Below are positions 24,865-38,946 of a DNA stretch of 64,000 nucleotides, one piece after another. Below the pieces are notes generated by a model, which ran no database searches, had not been told where the DNA came from, and saw nothing but the letters and a program-made list of their open reading frames with translations. Within the stretch, counting starts at the first letter, position 1, and each line of letters starts with the position of its first letter. Origin of the DNA: Thamnaconus septentrionalis. Lineage: Eukaryota; Chordata; Actinopteri; Tetraodontiformes; Monacanthidae. A program made the position numbers and the translations under genes. The DNA lies in the NCBI GenBank assembly GCA_009823395.1, contig CM020520.1:3882501-3946500 (forward strand). The letters run 5' to 3'.

Positions 24865-27117
24865 AGGGCCAACTTTACGCACTTTGCCGGATGATTAAGC
24901 GACACCTCCCGAGAAAAAACACACCGAAATCTTGTGCAGCGGCTGTGAGCTTGTTTGTTTTTCTTCTCTCCTTTCAAAGTCTACAGTCCACGGCACCCGG
25001 TAGCTCCAGCAGACCGACACTGCAGAACGCCGCGGCCTCTGCCCGCCGCTAATTAGCCGTCATTCATAATTGATTCAAAGTCCGAGCATGAATAATAAAT
25101 GGGGATGTTTGTTTTGCGGCGTATAACTCAACTACGTGGAGACCAAGCACTGCCGGGTGAGTAAAGACCACGACGTCATTGGCAAAACATTGGGATGAGC
25201 TACAGGTGTCAGCCAGCCACACCAGGCAGTCGCGCTGGAAACAGCCTCCAGCCTACAGACACTCAGCGTGCGCCTCAGGGCCGTGCACGTCACCGTCCGG
25301 CCGCAGGAGCATTTTCAGCAATCCTCTGCAGCTAACCGAGTCTCCTCCTCTTCTTGCATTTTGAATGTGTGTCTCCATTGTGTATGCACATGTTGTGAGA
25401 GTTGGGCAGAGAGAGGGAGAGAGTGAGAGAGAGGAGCAAGGAGCGGTGGGAGAAAGAAAAGTCATCGATGCAGTCCTCAGAAGTAGCACATCATTAATAA
25501 CGGGGGGACCTTTGAAGATCCTGCATAAATGTCTAATTAGGTTTGGTAACCTTTAGGAAACTCAAGTGGATGAATACTAAACAGGCGGCGGGACCCTGCG
25601 CGGCATGGTAAACTAGCCGCTCAACATGTGCGGCAGAGAGCGTGCCGACGCCGAGGCGGCCGGCGAGCCGGTTTAAAAAGGGCAGGAGATTTCAAAGCTG
25701 CAGCGCTGACCCGTCCAGAAACCCGGCGGCGGGTTTTCACCGTGGCTGACCTCCCCGCGTGCACGCTGGCTCGTCGTCCGTCGTAACAAAAGCAAGCAAA
25801 AATTATTTTTTCCCTTTTTTTTTCCATCTCCCGCTCAGTTTGTGTGCATCGTGGCTGTCGTGAGCCCTGTTGGCTTGGAGAGAATTCACAGTGTTGAGCA
25901 TTCAGGCCACCAGCCACGTCTGCGCTGCTCAAACAGACGTGACCTCTAAAAAGCTTCCAGGAACATGCAGTCCTGCCCTTTGTGGTCTCTCTTCCCCCTG
26001 TCTTAGGGCATGTGAATTAAAAACATATCATCATATTTATGCAGCGCTACATCTTGAAGTTCACATTTAGCAACTCTGGCTGTGGATAAAGACGTGCAAA
26101 TTGCTGCCAATTAATCCCTTTAAATTTCCACATTCCGACCGTTTCCTGGTACTAATTGTTCATCCTTGACTCCTCCAACCCCTGCGATATTTTTTTTAAT
26201 CAAATGAGCTCATTGATCTCTAGGAATCAGCATCTTGTTTACAGCCTCCTGGAAGAACCTTCAGCTTAAACTATTGGTGAGTCTGTTGGTTTAAGAACTC
26301 GGTGGATTTGAGAGACCTTTCCTACTCCTTGCAGCCAGTTATCCAAACTCCAAGTCGTGCTACTTTTTTTTTTCTCTACCATGTCCAGCTTTCCTAAAAA
26401 TAAACATTCTCTCTGCTCAGATGTCTCAGACTCATCACTTTGAGGCAATTTAAACATACACATCCCAAGACGCACATTGCAGGAGAACTCGCACTCACAC
26501 CCGAGCAGAGGGACAACCCATATGCAAACAAGCACGCATGCATACACACACACACCCCGAGTTGTCAGAGCGCGGGGTAAAATCAGAGGGGCTGCTAATG
26601 GAGGCGGACAGCTCGGCTGCTGTTTCATCAAAGTGCAGAAGGAAATGCAGATCTGCGTCCTGCAGGATGCAATTGGATCGGCTTCCTTCCGTCTGCCGAC
26701 TTTGAAAAGGCAGACAGAAAGAAGGCGGCACCAGCGGGGATTCGGCAGCCTCCATCACCAAGTAAAAAAATGAAAAGAAAAAAAAAGGTGACTTTTGTCG
26801 GCGAGTCTGTCCACAAGAAATATTTACTCGCTGTCTCGTTCCGGTGTTGCGCCGCCCGTCGGGAGCCTGAACACATCCCCAGGCCTGATAGCTTCCTCCA
26901 GCTGGCTGCCACGTGATGAGCTTCAAATGATTTTCCTGGTTTGATTCATAGCGAGGAGCGCAAACGTCCTCAAACGAAAAGTTTTTTTCTCCATCTCTTG
27001 TTTAAAATGAGCAGAGTGTGGGCCCGGCTGCACCAGCTACTGAAATTGAACGACGTCTTGGTATTAAAATTTGGTTGACCTTATAGCTGAGCCCCTCGCT
27101 AATATGATCGCTGTCCA

Positions 27118-27125
27118 TACATATG

Positions 27126-27165
<40 letters not shown>

Positions 27166-27166
27166 A
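27118..27166. repeat. AT microsatellite
   Basis: Interrupted (AT)n with GT and AC interruptions. Confidence 0.95.
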
Positions 27167-27929
27167 ACGTATAAGTATATAAAACACAGCAAGACATGAA
27201 TGTTGAAAGTAATTGCATGGCGGCTTAGTTGACCAGATGTCTTGTCGTGAGGTGTCAAAACAAACTCATTTTTTCATGATTGCCAATATTTCCAGTACCG
27301 TGCAAACTAAGCACTCTGAGGCTGAGGAGAACTCTGCTTCAGCCTGCAGAATGTCTGGCGGTGCACGGCAGGAGAGGTCAGGGAGAAAATGTCCCGGCCT
27401 CGGTCGGAACATGTCTCTCATAACCTGCAGCCACAAAAGCGAAAAGTCTGACTAATTATTCCAATCAAAGCAGGAGCTGAGACAGAGTTCTCCCTCCTAC
27501 TCCCTCCTCCCTGTTCCGTCTCCTGAGGGACGCCAACGAGAAAGGTGTCAACTAGTTTTTTTAATTATTATTTGCCATATTGAGGCGGCGGCGTGTCTGC
27601 AGAGGCCCCTCGTTTTCTGAGTGAACGGTCCCAGAACGAGCTAATGACATGTTAATGCTGAATGGCAGACATTAGGGAGGCCAAATGACGGCAATCCCAA
27701 TTACCTGGAGGGGGTTCAAGGGGAGGATGACGCACCTCAAGTCTGTGTGCGTGCGTGCTTTTGTCACACAAACAAACTCAGTAAACACAAATAAGGTGCG
27801 GAAGAGTGGCTGGAAGGACTCAGGGGTGGCTGACAAAGTGTCACAGATCTAAAGGGAGAACTGAGGGAGCTTGGAAGCGGCGCAAGTTCAACTCTGACAA
27901 GGTGAACGCCTCCACGCTATGACAAAAAA

Positions 27930-27961
27930 AGAGAGAGAGAGAAAGAGAAAGAGAGAGAGAG
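27930..27961. repeat. GA microsatellite
   Basis: (GA)n with AAAG interruptions. Confidence 0.93.
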
Positions 27962-29000
27962 TTTCCCCGTGAGAACAATTATGGCAGAGAAGCTCATACC
28001 TGACCAGAAATGTCACGAAACTCTGAGCTCTTTGAACTCTTCCTGCCAAAAACTTTTGATTGTCCTTTTTGTTTGTCCTTTTTAGAAGTTATTATTATTT
28101 TTTTTTTACATTTTTTCCTCCTCCTGTTCCTCCTGTCTACAGTTGCCTCCCAGTTTGGCAGGTCTTAGGGAACGCGGCGATCTGTCTACTTCAGCGGCTG
28201 GGGCCAAAGCATGTGGGAGAAGGTCGGCTTTTCGGAAGACTGAAATTTTCCTCGGCAGATTCACCGTTTGCTCGTTTGTTTATTTATTATTCATTCCAAT
28301 TCCCAGAGCTGGTTGCGCAAACGTTTCTGTTAGCATGTACGGGTTCTTCCCGTTCGGGCCGGGGAGGCTCAGCCGTAGGATTCCCGTTCCGCTCCTCGGC
28401 CTTGTGCAGCATATGGCCATTGTGATGGAGGGTAAAAGGAAATGACAGGCCATTTGAAGATGCTCCAGTCCCCCCGCGCCATGAATAATGCAGAGGGTGC
28501 AGCAAGCAGGTTCCCGGCGCAGGCTTCAAAGTTTATCGGCACCCCCCCCAACCCAAAACCCAAACCCCCCTCCACCCCCCCACAGTCTCCTGCAGGGCCT
28601 GGTCAAACTCTATTAAATATGACCAGGATAAATCCATCCTCTCATTGTGCAATTTGGCTTTTGTTTTTGTTTTTTACACGTGGAGGGAAAAACAAAAAAC
28701 CCAGACGCGCCATCACCTAGAATTGACCGAAATAGAGAGAAAAACAGCCGGTGAATTATTAATCATTTGGTCTGACCGCGGGCTCATTTGCTCCCCCCCG
28801 CCTCCCAGTGCAAATATGGAAATCGCGGGTGGCAGATAATATGACCGATGAATATTTTCATTAAAGCTGTCGGACAAACGCAGTTACAAAGGCAGGAGGA
28901 GAGCCACGGGGGATTTGAAGTTCTCCGAGCTGATTAAACACAAAGGACGCGGGGGGAAAAATGCACGGAAGAAGCAGATAACAGTCCCATTGAAGGATCT

Positions 29001-29018
29001 GCTGCTGCTGCTGCTGCT
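29001..29018. repeat. GCT trinucleotide run
   Basis: Six GCT units in non-coding sequence. Confidence 0.9.
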
Positions 29019-29090
29019 TATCCGTCGCCATCGGAATTTGTAATGTTGGCTCCATCCCTCTGTTTGGTAACGCCGCTTCTCCTGCACACA

Positions 29091-29230
29091 GGGTCAGGGC
29101 CAGGGTCGCTGGAGCGCGTCCCAGAGGGCACACAGAGAGACAAGCCACCGTGCACACTCGCCCAATGTGTGTCTGCAGCAGCTGGACACGAGCCAGAAAG
29201 ACACACTGGGAGGAGTTGCAAACTACAAAA
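29091..29230 (-). mobile_element. Probable highly diverged minus-strand copy of the same dispersed repeat type
   Basis: On the plus strand the segments GGGTCGCTGGAGCGCGTCCCA, ACACAGAGAGACAAGCCACC, GCACACTCGCC and GGAGTTGCAAACT follow the order expected for the reverse complement of the repeat. The spacing is imperfect and the copy is old. Confidence 0.35.
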
Positions 29231-32200
29231 CCGGCAGAAAGGTTGGGAATGGAACGCACAGCTTTCTTTCTGTGAGGTGCTGAGCACCACTGAGCAAGAA
29301 TATCAAGATGTTTTAAAAACAAAGTTCAATGCCCTACAAGAACTTATGCAGTGCAGAGTCAGAGGCCGAGGTCGACTTTTTGAGAGGAAAAAAAAATTAA
29401 CCAGAGTGAGTGAAGATAACAGTTCATGTTTTTGGCACCTCAACATTTCCAGGAAAGCTAAGTCAAAAATGAAACAGCCTGCGTTTTGTCACCAGTTCGG
29501 ACATCTAAAATTTCCAATTCTCGCAACCTGTTGCACTAATCCGAACACGCTGACCTACTTTCTGCTGTCGCCGCGCCGCGGCTCACTCGCACACATCTCG
29601 AGATAATTATTCATCCTGCCCAGGTCTGGGACCCGTCTAATTTGTGTGGAAGCGCAGAGTACACAAACCTTCAGGTCTGACATTTCTCTCGCTAACGGGC
29701 GGCCAGCTGTGAGCTCGGGGCTGAGAGAGAGACAGAGAATAAAAGATGCTGCCGCGGCGGCGGCCCTTTGATCTTCCTTTCACCCCTTTTTCTCTTTTCC
29801 AGAGGAGCAGCAAGGAGTCGCACAGCTGATGCCGGCGCCGCGACCCAATAAATCTGCCACCAACGGGCGTCCGGCGCCGCCGCAGGATTATTCATCTTTA
29901 TTTTGGCTCCGGTGCGATAGCAAGGAAATAGAGGGTCTTTGGTGTTTTTGTTTCGTGCTGGGTAATCGTAAAAATAAATATTCACCGCCAAGCTAAAATA
30001 TGCAAGGATTAGTGGCCGGTCCGGGGTTTAGAAATTGTTTTTCCAGTATTTATCTTCTCCCTCGACCATGATGCGGGAGGGGGGGGGGGGGACTGATCGC
30101 TGAACAACAGGTGTACATTTTTTTTCTCACATTCGTGTCGATTTGATGTAGCCGATGGAAGTTTGGATTGACAGTAAACGAAACCATTTGAGTCCAAATT
30201 GTTACCTGAAGCATGATTATTTTTCTCTTAAAAAAAAAAAATGTGCAGGAAAATATCCAGTAGCAATTTGTGCCATTATTAAAATGGAATAAATTTGGCT
30301 GAAGCACAAATCCTGTAGCAGAAAAGCCGCTGATAGAAATTCTAACCCACCCTCACCTTTTGTATTTTGGTTTCTATTTTTAGTTTATATAATGAATGAA
30401 TTGTTACTGAAGAAACCCACCCAGAAAACAACAAAAGTTAAATTGATCCGCTTTGCAGATGCCTTGCTATTTTATTAGAACACACTTAAGAATAAGGCAG
30501 TATTTTACATTTTCAATGGCAGATACAAACGCTGCTCATCAGAGTAACCAGAGGTGACGGTGTGATAAATGTCAAAGTGCTGTTCCTCATGAAGCCCGCA
30601 GGCTTGTCTTTCCCTCAAGCAGGCGTCCATGAGGCCGAGCTTTATCGACACAGTTCAGGCAGACAATCCGAACAGGGGGACAAAAAAAACTGCTGCTCAT
30701 CTTCCAGAGAGTCTCTAAAAATGGGCCGTGTCTTTCCCAGGGCAATTTGTTGATGACGCATTGATAAGAATCAAGTGAAGTGTCTGTCATTGACCAGGGA
30801 AGCTCCCACCCACCCAGGACAGCCCGCCAGCGCCCCAGGACTGCCTCCCCACCCTGGCAAACATGAGTAATCAAGCCAGCGGCCTCAGATGGAAGCCCTG
30901 ATAGCAGAGAGGATCCCTGATTGCTCTTAATCGGCCCCGGGTGACAGCACTTTTAAGATCCTCTCCTTTGACTGACAGCCGCTCAATCAAAATCAACAAC
31001 TCGTCAGAGGCACTCGAGCCGCAGTTCTGCGTCAGCTGTCGCTTTTCATTTTGCACTCTTTGTGTGGAGAATCCTTTTTATTTTCCATCACTGAAATGCA
31101 AAGGGGAAGACTCTCAAGAAGACTGAAGAGTAAAAGGTGATGAGGCTCTATTGTGTGAAAGTACGCACGGTGATGATTATGACGGGCTGATTTTGGATGT
31201 GGCTGAAATTACGTTTCATTACAGTTGGAAAAGATTTCAATTTGTAAATATAATGTGCGGCTTTCACAACGAGTATCTGGAACTTTGGAAGGTGCCCATT
31301 CACAAGGTCTGTGCCAGTCGGCCCACTGTTACTAATTCTGAAAGCTTCGCTGGTTCTGCTGAATAGAATCTTTGGGAAAAACTGCAGACACAGAAATTTC
31401 GGTTGCTTTTATCTCTGAATAATAATTTGAAAGTTTAAATAAAAAAAAAAACTCCACACCAGAAATTTCTTTTTTTTCAATGCTGATCACGGCCAGTTCC
31501 TCAATTCACAGAGTCCAACAGTAGAGTCAATAGTACTGACTCCTCCTTGTGCAGCATAGCTTTCAACAAAAAAAGGCAAAGGAAACGGGTTTAGCATTCA
31601 ACATGCGAGAGGCCAGCTACGATTAAAGACGCAATCGTGTTCGGGTTAGTTTCATCATAATTAGCGCGTGCGCTTGCTCACGACTTGAATCTCAGATGTT
31701 TTGGGGATTTTTTTTTTTGTTTTTTTGCCAGGTTCAAAGCTTTGGAAACTGTGTCAATACCTGTAAGGGGACGGCGTATTTACCCTGCAAAGTTTCACAA
31801 CAAGTTGGTTGCGGCGCCTTGCATCACTCTGCATTATACAGCTAAGTTGTATTCATGGAACTGGGTGGGAGGGCGGGGGGGGATGGGAGAGATCCTCATC
31901 AGCTACACAGACGCACGCAGCTGCAGGTCGTTAAGACCTGATGACCAGAGTGACCACAGCTGCGGCTGACGGCAGAGCACCCAGCACAGACTCACTTCAG
32001 ACATTCAGCTGCTTTTTTGGAAAATGTTTTCTACGGGAAACGGTATTTTGAGGACATGAAATTAAATTAATGAGAACAACAAAAACAAGGACTTGGGAGA
32101 ATACGCTTGAAATAACAACACTTACTGACGACAGGGTCTGCACAAAGGCGCCGTGGCTGATCCAACATCCTGGTGTCTCATCACGTAAAGGTCAGTCAGC

Positions 32201-32378
32201 CAGGCCGTCACAGGAGAGAGGGCGAGGCAACAGGTCAATCCACTGTTTGGGGGAACACAATAAAAACTGTCAGTCGGAGCTGCTGGGATGTGAGACAAAG
32301 TGGCACAGGTGGGATGAGACAGAGCGCAGGTGAGGCAACGAGGTTACAGGTGAGACACATCTGAGAGGGCCATCACAC

Positions 32379-32380
<2 letters not shown>

Positions 32381-32430
<50 letters not shown>
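32381..32430. repeat. GT microsatellite
   Basis: (GT)n of about 50 bases with one C interruption, just beyond the likely cdh7 3' end. Confidence 0.96.
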
Positions 32431-32876
32431 GGGAGGGGCATGAATCAAGGAGATCATTGACATGACATTTTGGAGTTTTTTTGTCGTCGCCCATCGACTA
32501 ACGAGCGCGGCTGAGCGTTTCGACTTGCTGATGCGCGCCGCGTTGTTTCAGCGGCTGCGTGAGCACATTTTTAAGGGAGCCGCTCGCGACTGGGCCCCTC
32601 GACTCCCTGCAGAACCCTCAGATGGAACCCACTGTGAGCAGCACAGTCGTCGGGCCGCCTGCGCCGCCTCGCCGCTCTGTGCTGATCGGGCCTTTCAACT
32701 ACAAACGCCTCATCAAAAAGATGAGATGGAAATAAAAAAAAAGAAAAAAAGAAATAAATCAGACTCCTACCTTTTTGAAGCTGCTCTCTGCGTCCATGAA
32801 CTTTCCGAAACACACTGAAGACTCATCGCGGAACCACTTTTCAGCCACTGATCATCCTCCTGCGGTTCACGTGGAG

Positions 32877-34344
32877 TTTATTAACAAGGTCTCTGTTTAT
32901 TTACCTCAGACCGACTGACTGAAATAATTTCCTGCAGTCCTCAATACTGAATGCTGTTTTTTTTTTATTATCATTATTGTTGTTTTTCAACCAAAAAAAA
33001 GATAAAAAACATAATTTGCACGATTCTGCCTTTCAAAATAAATAATAAGAACAATAATAATACATTTCAGCTGTACATGTTGACATCCAATTCATAACAG
33101 AACTTCTTTAACTGAAAAAAAAGAAAAATAAATAGCAAAAGGCAACACAATGTGGTTACAACCGTACATCGTCCTTTCAGCGTCGACAAAACAGACCACG
33201 CACATTACTAATCTCAACTCTGGATGACAATAAATGCTTTTGACTGCAAACTACAGAAGCCGAAAACTCATTTACCTACAAACTGCAACTTGGTCCAGTA
33301 AAGTGAGCGTCACCTCTAAAATAAAAACTTTTTTTTTGTTTTTGTTTTGTTTTGATTTGATTTTTGATAAGATGAACACAATGCGGATTGTTCCATTAGC
33401 AAAGCTTTCACACGTAGCAGATCCCAGACACTGGCCCACTCTCCGCCCCTTGAAAAAAAGAAAAAAAGAAAAAGACAAAAAGCAGAACAATTAAATTTCA
33501 GTGCTTAGAAAATATACATCGGGCTCGGAAATAGTAAGGCGTAAGAAAAAGACACACGACGTTGCAACATCGGCAAAATTAACGAAAAGATTCTCCGCTT
33601 CCGCCTCCGGAAACATCAAAGTAACAAGAGCATCACCCACTTCGTCATCACCTTTCCTTCGCACCTCAACTTTTTTTTTTTTTTTTATGTGTTGCACGTG
33701 ACAGCAGCTGCAAATCAAGTCTCTCCTCTGTTTAAATCGGCTTATCGTTACCGTTGCTCTCCGTCCCCCCGGAGAAAAAAACAAGAACAAAAAAAAAACC
33801 AGCAACTGGTGTCATTCCGGTGACGGCTGATCAGCCTGCAGGGACGCTTCATTTCATGAGAAACATTTACATTTCTTTCTTTTTTTCGCCTTTCAGCACA
33901 ACGAAAGCAAAGAAAAGCATCAAAGCCGGAGCGCTGGGTTGGTGCCCGCCGCAGGAATGAACAGACAGGTGCCTCTGTGTACAAATGTTCCCCCATGTTT
34001 GCATTCTGCAAGTCAATGGTTGTTCTTGGACAGGGGCCCAAAAGGGGAAAAAAAAAATTATCTTGAAACCTTTAGAATGTCTTTTTGCCCACAAGGTTCC
34101 TTCCTCGGTAAAGCCACTTTTTGACGTCAAACGCCTTGCCGTGGCACGCTTTGTGAGAATCCATACAAGGTAAACAAACCGAAAAAACCTTTGAAGTCCC
34201 AGTGTTGTCCTCTCAATCTGTCCCATGCTGTCTTCCAATCTTTCCCTCCTGACCAAAAAAAATCATTTTTCTCCAACAATAAATAATTTTTTTAGACTTT
34301 TTTTTTTTTTAAAGTCCAAATGCTAAAATGTGACATTTGGAGGG
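32877..34344 (-). other. cdh7: Putative cdh7 3' UTR
   Basis: Sequence downstream of the cdh7 stop, rich in A and T runs and without ORFs. Minus-strand AATAAA signals (TTTATT on the plus strand) occur at 32964-32969, 32896-32901 and 32877-32882, which would give a 3' UTR of roughly 1.4-1.5 kb. The true end is unknown. Confidence 0.4.
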
Positions 34345-34859
34345 CTACGAGAAAACTGTGCCGCCTTCGCTGTTGCCATACAGGTCGGCCAGCTTTTTGA
34401 ACCGCGGTCCCCAATTACTGAGATAGTCATAGTTCTGCTCCGAGTCTGTACTTAGCGACTCCAGAGAGCTGAGCGACTCGGCCACGGAGCCGCTGCCTTC
34501 AAAAGCGTACGTCTGCAGGGAGTCATAGGGGGGCGCCGTAGGGTCCACGTCGGCATCTTTCAGTCGCTCCCAAATAAACTCCCGGAACACCACGTTGTCC
34601 GGCAGGGTTTTGTAGGAGGGGCGGGTGGCCGCTGGGTAATGGAAGAAGGTGGGCGTGTCGGGCGTGACGTCCCGCCGCACGCTGGGGTCCCGGATGACGT
34701 TCAGGTTGCGGAGGGTGACCATGTCGAAGGCCTCCGTGTCCTCCTCGCCGCCGCCCTCGTCGTCGTAGCGCACAATGTTCTCCCTGATGTCCCGCTCCTC
34801 CTCCAGGATGAGGGGCTGCTTCCTCCTGCGGCGCATCGTCACGATTAGCAGAACCATCA
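34345..34859 (-). CDS. cdh7: cdh7 last coding exon: end of transmembrane helix and full cytoplasmic tail
   Basis: 515 bases from acceptor CCTTCCAG to TAG at 34347-34345. It encodes [15 protein letters not shown], the p120-binding-type block [72 protein letters not shown] and the terminal [19 protein letters not shown]. Both catenin-binding signatures are intact, in contrast to cdh19. An aromatic/proline-rich stretch ([15 protein letters not shown]) sits before the KTLPDN block. Confidence 0.95.
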
Positions 34860-36291
34860 CTGGAAGGACAGGAGGGGGAGGAGACATAGGTTATCAACTG
34901 ACGCTAACCCTCAGGGGGCAGAGGGTTGGACCGTTGTGTGCTTTCGTCTCTTGCCTCCCAAAATGATTTGAACTTACAATTTAAGAGGGCTCTTAGACTG
35001 AGTGCATAACATTTACACAGCTAGTTTGCTTAGAGCAACCATAAAAATCATATCAACCAATTCAGTGAGATGAAAGTCATTCATAAGTTACGATAGCATG
35101 TTTAGCTAAAGTAATAGGAGAAACGTCAAAACAACTGGCATTTAAACAACTAAACTAATGGTTGAAGCTCTGTAGCGAGTTCTTTAAAACTGAAAAACAA
35201 ATCACTCACAGGGAGGAAAACGCTGAAACGCTGAACACAAACAGACAAAACCACTCCAATAGGGCAAAAGAATCAAAATAAAAAAAATAATTGTGAAATG
35301 AAAAAGGAAACCCGATTTGACATGTGAACACTGGAGCTATGGTGGCTGCCGCAGAAACAGACGTGGTAATTGAGAGCAGGTGGAAACAATCAGACCAGTG
35401 GAGACACGACGAGGGGAAAGGGCAAGTTCCCCGACACAGGAGGAGACTTGACTTTTCAAAATAAAATGGGAAGCCATGCGACAACACGGACGAGTAACTA
35501 AACATTTCATCCAATTCACCTGGACATGACCATTTATATACGTGACTGTTTTTCCACAGACGGCTGTACGTGGCTCTCTGAGATCCAACCAAAGCCGCCC
35601 CTTCAGCCCCCGGCGCGCTCTCCCATACATTACGGCTGAAAATAACTCTCCGCCCAAGAAAACTGGCAAATGTCTAATGATCCTCTATCCATCAACGTCG
35701 GGCTGCTGCCAGTGAAATATCGCTCGGCGGGGCCCTGCGTTTCCTTTGCCGTGTCGAGTTGGCGCAGGAAGAGGCCTAGGAAGCAAATCCAAACGCCGCT
35801 TCACACCCTCTAATAAGGCAACAAATGGGGGAGACGGAGATGGGGAGAGGGGCGGCTGTCACATGGGAAAGGCCGGAGGAGATGAATGGCTGGCTCACTG
35901 CCGGCCACTCGGCCAACGCCGCCTCCCAACAGCAGCAGCGGGGTTTCTTTGCGACGTGCACGGAACGACGCCCAGCTCTCTGGGAAGCTCCACTCACATT
36001 TCAGACAGAGCGGCAAAAACATTTCTGCAGAGGATCTGGTCTCTCCGATTTTCTTCTTCTCCTTTTTTTTTTGTGAAGTCAATTTAAATTCAGTTCGATT
36101 CAGTGGGGTCGTCTCCAAAGTGAATTACAAAGTGGCACATTGAAATAGAATATTTTCAATGCTTTCCAGCAAATCTCTTTAGGGCATAATGCCTAGAAGG
36201 CAGCCGCGATGCGTCACAGGCTGGAAATGGGCCAACATGCGAACACGTCCTACTGGGACGAGCCGCCCGGATGGCCGGGAATACAAATAGT

Positions 36292-36352
<61 letters not shown>

Positions 36353-38905
36353 GGGTATCAAGGGTCTTGTAAGAAATGATTTCCAGCCCCGACAGCAGAA
36401 GCCAACAACACACTATCACGGCGTGTCAGGAGCTCGACTACTAACACGTTCACAGAAAACACTGGCTGAATGGAAAAACACAGAGTGAATGGGTGCTCGG
36501 AACCGTCTCGCTGCTAATGGAACGGCCTCTCTTTCTGATCACCTTTCCTTATTTATGGCAAAAATCTTTTTTGACCATGTGCCCTGTGAAGGCCGGCATC
36601 AAAATACAACTTCACACCAAAAGAAGAAACTCTCTCTCAAGTAAATGAAGGCAGTAAAGGTCACACTTTCTTTTCTAATTCTAAAGAAAAGGTTTCTTGG
36701 ATAATAAGAAGTTCCATTCAGACTTTTAAGTGACTTTTCACTGATGTTTTTCTGCTGTAAAACTACAGAAAAGCACAAGATTAACAAATAAAAACCCTCT
36801 TTTCTAAAAATGCAAGACACCTAGATAAAACTAAAAAATTAGGTATTATGTGACACTGATTCGACTTCTTGAATCTATCATGATGCTTTCACTGTGAAAA
36901 TAAATTCTGCCCTGATTTATTGAAGACAACGACGTCTTGGTCCAATGAGGGATGGCTCATGTTGGTAAATGTCTATGTTGTTGTGTTTCGGGATTTGCTG
37001 TTGCATGTTGCACTTCAGGGCCATTGTACTCAAAGAGGTATTAATGGATTTAAAAAAAATGCTTTGTAGTTTTTCCTTACATGTCTTTATATTAGCAGCA
37101 AACTAATTACAGTCAGTCCTGAGTCAATTGTTCCCATGGGGCTGTTCAAAAGTCTTTTATCCTAAACTGTTTCTGTTTGTGCATGTTTATTATTCGCCAA
37201 CAAAAAACACCATAACGTGCAAGAAAAATCCCATTTATCAGATTTATCCTATACATGTCTGTCAGTAATACAGTCAGTGATGAATTCAGAATGTAAAAGC
37301 CACTCGGCCATCGGAGGTTCAGGTTGTGAAACGCCTGGTTTTACATCACGGCCTCCAGTCAAGCCATCAAACCTTTCCATTTCAGGTTTCAGTCATCATT
37401 AACTATTATAAGTGTTGAGACAGAGACTCACTACCAAACCATATACCTTCCACTACACTACCAAACCATCACACCTGTTTGTTTTTATTTCTGAAGAAAG
37501 AAACAAATCTATGAATGTGCCCTCAAAATATATAACCTCTGAAATAAGATATATTTTGCCTCATCATGTTGAACCTACCTTCAATAAAAACACCAAGATT
37601 TTAGTTGAGACTTTTACTTAGACACTTTATTCTTCAATCTCTTGTTCTAACTCTGGACCTTAATTCAACCTAGAAGCAACCTTCTACCTCAAACACTTGA
37701 AAAAGGGCTTGACTTTCCTCAAATCCTTGCAGTTTTTTTGCTTTTCATATATTTTCTCTTTATTTTCCAGCAAGTTGCGGAGTAAATGTGAAGCTGTTCA
37801 GAAACAGACACACTGTCTGCCATCCGAAGACAGACAAATAAATAAAGGCACAGCCAGCGAGTGGGCGCAGGGGAGATGGTAAAATGAGGGACACGAGTGG
37901 AGATTTATAGAATGAGGCTGATGAGATAGAAATAACTGGCGAATCAGAGCACTACGTAATGTCCTAATTGGGCCTCTGGGGCATTCGGCAAAAAAACCTG
38001 ATTTATTCTTGTTAAAAGAAAAGAAAAGACAAGAAAAGAAAAGAAACGAACTTCACAAAAATAATGATCATCTCAGAAATTTGGATGAATCATCCAAAAG
38101 TGGCTGCAACATTTAAGGAGGGTTTTAAATGACAGCTAGGGACAAACACAAACACAAACACAAACACACACACAAACACAATACAGCCTGGCATTTTCAG
38201 GAATACCGCCGCTGGGGATGCAGGACAAAAAGCCCCGTGATTAAATCTAAAAATATCAACCTGTGATTAATGGCCACTTAGCTTATGAGCGCATACGGCT
38301 CGAGCTAACTCCCGCACAGCCTCTAATGTGGGCTGATGGGTGAAATCAGCGCCGCTGTATCAGGCACTCGGGCTCAAGTTTGCGGATGCGCTCGATAAAC
38401 CCCCAGGACGGGTGGAGAAGTGGCACTCCAGCCGCACAAAACACACAGGCCCCTGTTGGAATCACTTGTCTGGCAAGTCACAACTGCACTGGATGCACAG
38501 TCGCAGCGTGGACCAAAAGACATTCAAAGGGAAGGGTCGTCAGACAAGGTCACAACAAAGGTCAGGCCAGAGTGGAAAGGAAAGGAGAAGAAGGAGAAGG
38601 AAGCTGTGATGTAGGCCAGCAGAGGCAGGAAAGACGCTGAATCCAGGCGTGCAGAGGTGGCGAGCACGGAGGAATGCACGCAATGTACACACAGACACAC
38701 AAACAAGGCGACTTCCTAGGTGTGTTAGACCGAAGGCCATTAGTTCTAAGAGCGGCCCGAGGCTACGCCGCAGAATGGCTTTCATTAGTGAGGCTGGACT
38801 CAGGGCTGTGTGGCCACATATTTTCCTCCGCTGCACTTTTGAAGTCGCCATCTATCACCCCAAAAATAAATAAATAAATAAACAAGGCTTTATGTTACAA
38901 CATAC

Positions 38906-38946
<41 letters not shown>

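Larger units (their letters stand above)
20931..32876. other. Convergent intergenic interval between cdh19 and cdh7 3' ends
   Basis: About 12 kb with no recognisable protein or RNA gene. It contains AT, GA and GT simple repeats, a GCT run near 29001-29018, a poly-G run near 30079, a perfect palindrome at 24837-24864, a degenerate dispersed repeat near 29091-29230, and a moderately GC-mixed, non-repetitive patch near 22600-22870 that could be a conserved element. Confidence 0.6.

Noticed and set aside
29043..29606. 187-codon plus-strand ORF
   Set aside because: No recognisable domain; it overlaps a probable degenerate interspersed repeat and looks like a chance open frame.
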